Assembly (NCBI GenBank): GCA_902806305.1
Contig: CADCWC010000232.1
Coordinates: 1 to 6,481, forward strand
Direction of reading: 5' to 3'
Length of the DNA stretch: 6,481 nt
Origin: an uncultured Thermoleophilia bacterium
GTDB lineage: Bacteria > Actinomycetota > Thermoleophilia > Gaiellales > F1-60-MAGs149
A model generated the notes under the pieces. It was not told the DNA's origin and ran no database searches. It worked only from the letters and a program-made list of their open reading frames with translations. Positions within the stretch are counted from its first letter, which is position 1. Every line of letters starts with the position of its first letter. Shown here piece by piece: positions 4,674 to 6,481 of this stretch. Position numbers and translations under genes: made by a program.

Positions 4674-4998
4674 ACGGGAACCTGACCGCGACCTGGGAGG
4701 CGACCTGCGGGCGGCCGTCACGGTCGACGTAGTGCACGTCGACGGCGTCGCCCTGGTTGTAGATGCCGATGCCCGCCAACGTCTGGACGGCCCGATGCCA
4801 GAACCGCTCCCGCGGCCGCCGGAGCAGGCGGGAGAAGCGCAACTCGTCGCCACCGACCGTGTAGTCGACGCCCTCGACCTGCTCGGTCCCGTTGACGTAG
4901 ACGACGATCGGCGGTCGGGCGCCCGCGGGCAGCTGCACGCGCCCGCCGCTGGCCGTCCGGGCGTCGACCGGTCCGGTGCTGTCAGCGCGACGAACCAC
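4663..4998 (-). CDS. Uncharacterised 111-residue protein
   Basis: I do not recognise a named family. The protein starts at GTG 4998, six bases after a TACCCT box, and has neither a signal peptide nor an evident transmembrane helix. Visible features: IVVYVNGTEQVEGVDYTVGG (31-50), a beta-type block of the kind 'NG...G.DYTV' found in diverse small beta-sandwich and phage-structural proteins, followed by a basic patch RLLRRPRERFWHR (57-69) and GIGIYNQGDAVDVHYVDRDG (76-95). The repeated pattern of strand, turn and acidic residue suggests a small all-beta domain. It lies 27 bases after rnhA on the same strand. Real coding is supported by the promoter placement, codon bias with G/C in third positions, and tight fit between rnhA and rpsR. 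Function unknown. Confidence 0.75.
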   Translation of the reverse strand: MVRRADSTGPVDARTASGGRVQLPAGARPPIVVYVNGTEQVEGVDYTVGGDELRFSRLLRRPRERFWHRAVQTLAGIGIYNQGDAVDVHYVDRDGRPQVASQVAVRFPSGS

Positions 4999-5004
4999 GC
5001 CGAC

Positions 5005-5010
5005 AGGGTA
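5005..5010 (-). promoter_or_regulatory. -10 box TACCCT, probable leaderless promoter of the 111-residue gene
   Basis: On the - strand TACCCT reads 5010 to 5005, followed by six bases (GTCGGC) and the GTG at 4998. It fits within the 27-base gap after the rnhA stop. No Shine-Dalgarno sequence is present, so an independent leaderless transcript is likely. Confidence 0.55.
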
Positions 5011-5025
5011 GTCGGCCGGGCGCGG

Positions 5026-5484
5026 TCAGCGCGGGGCGGCACGGTCACGGGCCGCGACCGCGAGCTGGTCGACGCGTTCGTTCAGCTCGACGCCGGCGTG
5101 CCCGCGGACCCGCGTCATGCGCAGCTCGTGCTGCTCCGCGAGCTCGGCGAGCGCCTCCCAGAGGTCGCGGTTGGCGACGTCCTTCTTCGCGGCCGTCTTC
5201 CAGCCGTTCGCCTGCCAGCGACGCAGCCAGCCCTCGGCCACCGCTCGCTCGATGTAGGCCGAGTCGGTGTGCACGTTGACGCGGGAGGGCCGTCGGAGCG
5301 CCCGCAGGCCCTCGAGCAGCCCCATCAGCTCCATGCGGTTGTTCGTGGTCTGGGGATCACCGCCCGAGAGCTCGCGCTCGTGCCCGCGCCAGCGCAGCAG
5401 CGCGGCCCAGCCACCGGGCCCCGGATTGCCCGAGCAGGCGCCGTCCGTCCAGAGCTCGACCTCGTCGCGATCGACCTCCGTCAC
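5026..5484 (-). CDS. rnhA: Ribonuclease HI
   Basis: Protein of 152 residues, the typical length of bacterial RNase HI, which cuts the RNA strand of RNA-DNA hybrids such as Okazaki primers and R-loops using two metal ions. The full catalytic set is visible: D14 in WTDGACSGNPGPGGW (12-26), E52 in TTNNRMEL (46-53), D74 in VHTDSAYIE (71-79), and D139 in NERVDQLA (135-142), with the conserved His at 129 in RGHAG. The basic handle region WLRRWQANGWKTAAKKDVAN (86-105) that grips the hybrid is present, as in E. coli. Start GTG 5484 lies six bases after TAGGAT; the AGGA inside that box could also serve as a weak ribosome binding site. The gene is 75 bases downstream of the FAD oxidoreductase gene and has its own promoter-like box. 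Nothing looks damaged; identification is secure. Confidence 0.97.
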   Translation of the reverse strand: MTEVDRDEVELWTDGACSGNPGPGGWAALLRWRGHERELSGGDPQTTNNRMELMGLLEGLRALRRPSRVNVHTDSAYIERAVAEGWLRRWQANGWKTAAKKDVANRDLWEALAELAEQHELRMTRVRGHAGVELNERVDQLAVAARDRAAPR

Positions 5485-5490
5485 GCCGGC

Positions 5491-5496
5491 ATCCTA
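5491..5496 (-). promoter_or_regulatory. -10 box TAGGAT, probable leaderless promoter of rnhA
   Basis: On the - strand TAGGAT reads 5496 to 5491, then six bases (GCCGGC) to GTG 5484. The gap equals that of three other genes here. The AGGA core could alternatively act as a Shine-Dalgarno sequence 7 bases before the start, so the promoter reading is less secure at this gene. Confidence 0.5.
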
Positions 5497-5559
5497 CCGG
5501 TGGCGCCGGAGGCCGCCCGACCACGGACCATGAACGGGGCCTGGCCTCCGTGCCGACGG

Positions 5560-6480
5560 TCAGCGCACGGGCACGCGATGCCCGGGGCGGAAGACGTCGT
5601 CCGGGTCGTACTCGACCTTGACCGCGACGAGACGCCGGTACCGGCCCGGGTCGAACGCCGTCCGGGCGTCCGTGGGGCGGCCGGCGAGGTTCAGGTAGCT
5701 GCGACCGTCGCTCCAGGCCGCGAACCGGGCCAGGGCGACGCCGACGTGGCGGGCCGCCGCGGCGGCGGCCGCGGCGGTCGCGTCGCCGGCCACGACGAGG
5801 GCGAAGGCCGCGTCGAGGCGTCCGAGCGCGCCGTCCTCGCCCGGGTCGCGGCCCAGCGCGCCGCCGAGCTGACGGAGCTCGACCGAGACGAGCGTCGAGC
5901 CGGGCGCCGCGCCCGCCACCTCGACGAACGTGTCGACGGCGTCGCGCGGCAGCTCCGACAGCAGCAGATGGTCGCGGACCACCGGTGTCGTCCCGGGCGC
6001 GTCCGGGCGCAGCGACTCGAGTCCGGCCGGCGGCACCACGGCGAACGTGTCGATCGCCGGAGCGAGCGCCCGGAGCGGCGCGAGCAGGGACGCGCCTTCC
6101 GCCTCGGGGCCGAGGAAGGCCGCCTCGATCGCGACGAACTGCCGTCCGCGGAGGGGTCCCGCCACCGTGGCCTGCGACGGGAACCGCACCAGCCGCGCGA
6201 CGGAGGTGACCTCGTCCGGCGTCGTCGCCGCCCAGTCGCGCCAACGATGGAGCACCTCGGAGGCGCGTTCCCACGGCCACAGGAGCGAACCCGCGTAGAT
6301 CTCCGGCACCGGGAACAGCGAGAGCTCGAGCGCCGTGACGACCCCCGGCGCGCCCGCGCCGCCGCGCAGCGACCAGAAGAGCTCCGGCTCGTGCTCCGCG
6401 TCGACCCGCAGGTGCAGCCCGTCGGCCGTGACGATCTCGGCGGCCAGGATGCTGTTCGCCGTCAGGCCGTAGGCGCGGGA
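5560..6480 (-). CDS. FAD-binding oxidoreductase, berberine-bridge-enzyme type (5' end outside window)
   Basis: The visible C-terminal 306 residues run off the right edge of the window; the reading frame stays open to base 6480, so the gene is partial. The missing part should hold the start of the FAD_binding_4 (PCMH/VAO-type) domain, including the RSGGH segment whose His often binds FAD covalently. Numbering from the first visible codon: YGLTANSILAAEIVTADG (4-21) and LFWSLRG (34-40) end the FAD domain, then comes a substrate-domain stretch, and the BBE C-terminal motif SYLNLAG followed by YRRLVAVKVEYDPDDVF (near the end). The usual RGGGGNFG turn reads RGGAGAPG here. An eight-alanine run lies in GDATAAAAAAAARHV. 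The family oxidises varied alcohols, sugars and alkaloid-like substrates with O2; the substrate is not predictable here. It probably has no operon link to rnhA, which has its own promoter box. Confidence 0.88.
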   Translation of the reverse strand, partial: SRAYGLTANSILAAEIVTADGLHLRVDAEHEPELFWSLRGGAGAPGVVTALELSLFPVPEIYAGSLLWPWERASEVLHRWRDWAATTPDEVTSVARLVRFPSQATVAGPLRGRQFVAIEAAFLGPEAEGASLLAPLRALAPAIDTFAVVPPAGLESLRPDAPGTTPVVRDHLLLSELPRDAVDTFVEVAGAAPGSTLVSVELRQLGGALGRDPGEDGALGRLDAAFALVVAGDATAAAAAAAARHVGVALARFAAWSDGRSYLNLAGRPTDARTAFDPGRYRRLVAVKVEYDPDDVFRPGHRVPVR

Positions 6481-6481
6481 G

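Noticed and set aside
5507..5550. Inverted repeat CGGAGGCC / GGCCTCCG between rnhA and the FAD oxidoreductase gene
   Set aside because: The arms are only 8 bases and the loop is 28 bases with no T-tract; such pairs are common by chance at this composition. It could be a weak terminator, but I cannot support it.
5754..5775. GC palindromes inside the FAD oxidoreductase gene
   Set aside because: They result from the GCC/GCG codons of an eight-alanine run and need no other explanation.
1..6481. Search for CRISPR arrays, tRNA genes, insertion sequences, phage or defence genes
   Set aside because: No spaced direct repeats, no cloverleaf-like segments with TTCGA arms, no transposase, integrase or nuclease-toxin motifs were seen. 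The only nuclease is housekeeping RNase HI.

Overview
The window comes from a high-GC bacterial chromosome. Base composition, GTG/TTG starts, TANNNT -10 boxes placed directly before start codons, and an HtaA-like lipoprotein rich in Thr/Glu all point to Actinobacteriota. The class Thermoleophilia (Solirubrobacterales-like) is my best guess, but that is inference from protein style, not a database match. There is no mobile element, phage gene, CRISPR array or tRNA, and no gene-free stretch longer than about 180 bases.

Left part, + strand: a P-loop kinase of the 2-phosphoglycerate kinase family (82-1035); a GlpX/class II fructose-1,6-bisphosphatase paralogue (1086-2054); an enoyl-CoA hydratase-fold protein with an N-terminal Rho_N/SAP-like segment (2051-2917) whose start overlaps the glpX-like stop as GTGA; a MIP18/DUF59 iron-sulfur assembly protein (2982-3284); and a lipoprotein with a probable HtaA-like domain (3462-4154). 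Right part, - strand, reading leftwards: a berberine-bridge-type FAD oxidoreductase cut by the window edge (5560-6480), ribonuclease HI (5026-5484), an uncharacterised 111-residue protein (4663-4998) and ribosomal protein S18 (4243-4551). The two arms converge at a 24-bp perfect palindrome (4201-4224) that probably acts as a two-way terminator.

The genes look like separate housekeeping or metabolic units, not one system. Two features stand out. First, the GlpX-like protein keeps the family's length and most conserved blocks, but several residues of the catalytic metal site are replaced (Asp to Arg, Glu to Gln, Thr to Ile, Lys to Pro, numbering from alignment to E. coli GlpX). It is probably a pseudo-phosphatase or an enzyme with a changed reaction, and it lies beside a 2-phosphoglycerate kinase-like gene and is coupled to a Rho_N-crotonase fusion. 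Second, four genes have a TANNNT hexamer exactly 6 nt before the start codon, which implies leaderless mRNAs. A fifth copy lies 6 nt before an alternative TTG start of rpsR, and a sixth lies upstream of the DUF59 gene, which does have a ribosome binding site. This rule also helps to choose between competing starts.
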